Assembly (NCBI GenBank): GCA_030490835.1 | Contig: CM059977.1 | Span: 37,345,676-37,409,675, forward strand | Reading direction: 5' to 3' | Origin: Annona cherimola | Lineage: Eukaryota; Streptophyta; Magnoliopsida; Magnoliales; Annonaceae | DNA: 64,000 nt | Part shown: piece after piece, positions 61,901 to 64,000 of the stretch | How the letters are laid out: each line of letters opens with the position of its first letter | How positions within the stretch are numbered: position 1 is the stretch's first letter | Program-made: the position numbers and the translations under genes | The notes under the pieces: generated by a model | Seen by the model: the letters and a program-made list of their open reading frames with translations, nothing else | Databases searched by the model: none | What the model was told of the DNA's origin: nothing

Positions 61901-62400
61901 TTTTACCTGAAAAGTGCAAAGAACATTGATAATACTTTATGAGTTGTAATAAAATCTTCTAGAAGGCATGACCTGAATAACACCTATGCAATGCAATGAA
62001 TAAAACAAAACCACAACCAATACCATCACAATTAATAACACATACATGCACATAAAAACAAAAAGTATAACTAATTTAATTGATAACATAAATCCTTCAT
62101 GCAAGTTCTAAGTATAGCAAACACGAGACACATATTTTATCCAACACATTAAGTTTAAATATATGTTTCTATCATAAAATGTTCATAATAAAAACAAAAT
62201 GCCAATTGTTTTTCATTGTCATCCTTTCCTAACTTCATCCATCGATAACAATGCCCTTTCCCTGAAAAATTAAAATATTATTTTATTAGTATATACAGTA
62301 ACAACGCAAGCCAAGGGAAAAAGAAAAAAGAACAAAAAATACAAAAAAAGATTAATGCTTAAAACCGTTGCACTAGCATGAGAACGAGGAGGACAATTGC
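58961..62400. other. AT-rich intergenic DNA with degraded repeats, no gene seen
   Basis: There is a (CT)n run at 59278-59293. Bases 60150-60660 (GTAGTTCGATTAACGCACC, CAACGCCTTAACTCAGG) have the look of decayed LTR-retrotransposon sequence, but no ends were found. Bases 61378-61565 (TAGGGTTGGAAATCGAGG, repeated GGGTC/GACC phrases) resemble a decayed hAT-type repeat. No gene can be supported. Confidence 0.45.
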
Positions 62401-64000
62401 TACTGTGATACCGGACCAAAATAGGAATCATACATGTGCATTTGACAAGTAAACATGTTATGTATTATTTGATTGATTTATGAATAATTCAATAATTTGA
62501 TGATTTATTGCAATTAGGGCTAATGATTAAGGAATGATGATTAAATTAATCGCCATAGCCCAATGGGGTCAATGTGATTAAAGTGAACTAATAAGGATTG
62601 AAACATGTTAATGTGCAATGAATAATTATTACAATTATCATGATTTAATTAGTAAGATTATAATGATAATTATGAAATTAAGGTGATAAATGTTTGGAAA
62701 TTCATAACTTGACTCGTATAAGACGGATTTAGATGAAATTTGAAAGGTAAGCATATGATTCTGTGCCTGATCTTATGAAAGGATTTAATTTTAAAAATTA
62801 TGATGGGATTAGGAAGATAATTATTTATTTTCATCCGAAATTCACAAGTTAAACTCAAATGACTATAACTTGAGATAGAAAGGTCGTTTTAAAATGAAAT
62901 TTGATATGAACGGATAAAACTTTATGGTTAATGTTATAGAAGAATTTGATTAAGCTAATTATCATAAAAAATTCCTAATCATAAAAGGACGAGAGGAATC
63001 GACTTTTGTCCCATGAAATGACATGTTTATTTATGTAAAAGTAAGTGTGCTAATGGCTTGATTTATGACATATACGAGGTGTCACACAAGGGTAATTTTG
63101 AGTGGATTTTATGAATTACCTAAAATGCTAAAATTTATGATAATATCAAGTGATTAATGCTTGGTTTAAGTGGCTAAGGTGTAGCCTCAAGGAGGCATGA
63201 TAAGGTGCAAGCATGGTGACGCCCAAGGTGGGATAGACATGCATTTTTTGATTTTTTAAAAATACAAAATATGTATCTAATTACCTAGGAAGCTAGGGTA
63301 AGTACATATCATTAAATTAAAGTTGAATTTTATGGCAAAAGATACCAAAATCAAGGCCATGTGAACGTGATGAATAGGGGACAGCAAGGTAGACTCTAAA
63401 TGAGCTAAGATTTGATGATTTTTGATATATGGTAAATACACATTTTACTTGGATATGATGAAGTCAACACATCAATGGATCAGTGGGCTACAAATTACCC
63501 TCATGCGATGTGTCAAAGTGGGCCCCAAAAAAATCAGAAATATGTATGTAAAGGGAGGGCATGCTTAGATGTTCCATATGCTAAGTTAGAGAGAGAAAAT
63601 TCTCTCAAGGGCAAGGCAGCAGCTAGAGTTGTCCCCAACGCAAGCCAAAACAGCAAGAAATAAAGGGAGAAAGAGAAGGAAAAAGAGAAAGAAATGAGAA
63701 GAATCCAATTTGGGAAAGATTGGATCAAAGGTTGCTTAGATTCAGGTAAGTATGAATTGAGTTTTCTTTAATTCTAAGTTCTTACCTCTATTTATGAGTC
63801 ATGAATTTGATTCATAACAAAACCTTAAAAGATGATTTATGATGCCCTTAATTAGGGTATTGGATGAGAATTGAATAAAAGGAATGAATTCAAGGGTTTA
63901 AAAATGTTAAGTTGGATGTTAGAGATGATATGGGTCATTAAACCTAACTGTAATTTTCTTAATTCCTCATGTGAAGTTTTTGTTTTGAATTATTTTTATG
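62401..64000. other. probable LTR-type repeat DNA reaching the window edge
   Basis: The style (repeated GATTAATGC/TGATTTAATT phrases, TGACTATAACTTGAGATAG, AGGTGTCACACAAGGG, then a GA-rich leader at 63660-63700) is reminiscent of long LTRs of plant Ty3/gypsy elements. Neither end nor any coding domain is in view, so the call is tentative. The 62-codon frame at 63475-63663 has no recognised domain. Confidence 0.35.

Noticed and set aside
1..64000. tRNA, rRNA or organelle-derived genes
   Set aside because: I looked for tRNA arms and conserved rRNA sequence and found only SINE-type A/B boxes; no complete cloverleaf could be supported.

Overview
The window is nuclear DNA of a flowering plant. It is AT-rich, full of transposons, has a split protein-coding gene, and carries plant-type gene fragments (UDP-glycosyltransferase PSPG box, AGO4-clade Argonaute, plant MYND/F-box protein, MBF1). 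Exon 1 of the one intact gene is very GC-rich at third codon positions while its later exons are not. That 5'-to-3' gradient, with a 9.3-kb intron, would fit a non-grass monocot, but I cannot fix the species.

Layout. 1-10.76 kb: gene-poor repeat DNA with a Tourist-like MITE (2577-2855), foldback elements, SINE-like remnants, a Pack-MULE-like element holding an antisense glycosyltransferase fragment (6293-8737), and a diverged tandem duplication (8915-10668). 10,767-32,969: one complete, very young, 22.2-kb Ty3/gypsy LTR retrotransposon of Tat/Ogre type. It has perfect 5-bp target duplications (CCACC), 5.4-kb LTRs differing by about five visible substitutions plus simple-repeat length changes, a gag-pol frame with one internal UGA, three gag-like modules, and two RNase H domains. 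33-45.5 kb: nested foldback elements, then the only intact host gene, RPB3/NRPB3 (subunit 3 of RNA polymerase II, known in Arabidopsis to be shared with Pol IV and Pol V), in three exons. Its second intron is packed with transposons (MULE-like, hAT-like, MITEs, a foldback, a SINE). 45.5-64 kb: no convincing gene; hAT-like, CACTA-like, long-TIR and foldback elements, more MITEs, and probable degraded LTR-element sequence at the right edge.

The main discovery candidate is the retrotransposon. Its 3' internal region carries spliced, broken fragments of an AGO4-clade ARGONAUTE, the effector of RNA-directed DNA methylation that silences such elements. Its U3 region is a patchwork of further host mRNA pieces (MBF1, a sugar/polyol transporter, a MYND-finger F-box protein, histone H2A, and unidentified pieces), with oligo(A) tracts at several junctions. 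In the genomic RNA all of these would lie together between the integrase gene and the 3' R region. This suggests repeated capture of host mRNA at the RNA 3' end by template switching. None of the fragments encodes an intact protein; any effect would more likely act through RNA (sense homology, small RNAs). The element sits about 1.5 kb upstream of NRPB3 in the same orientation, and its 3' LTR promoter points toward that gene.
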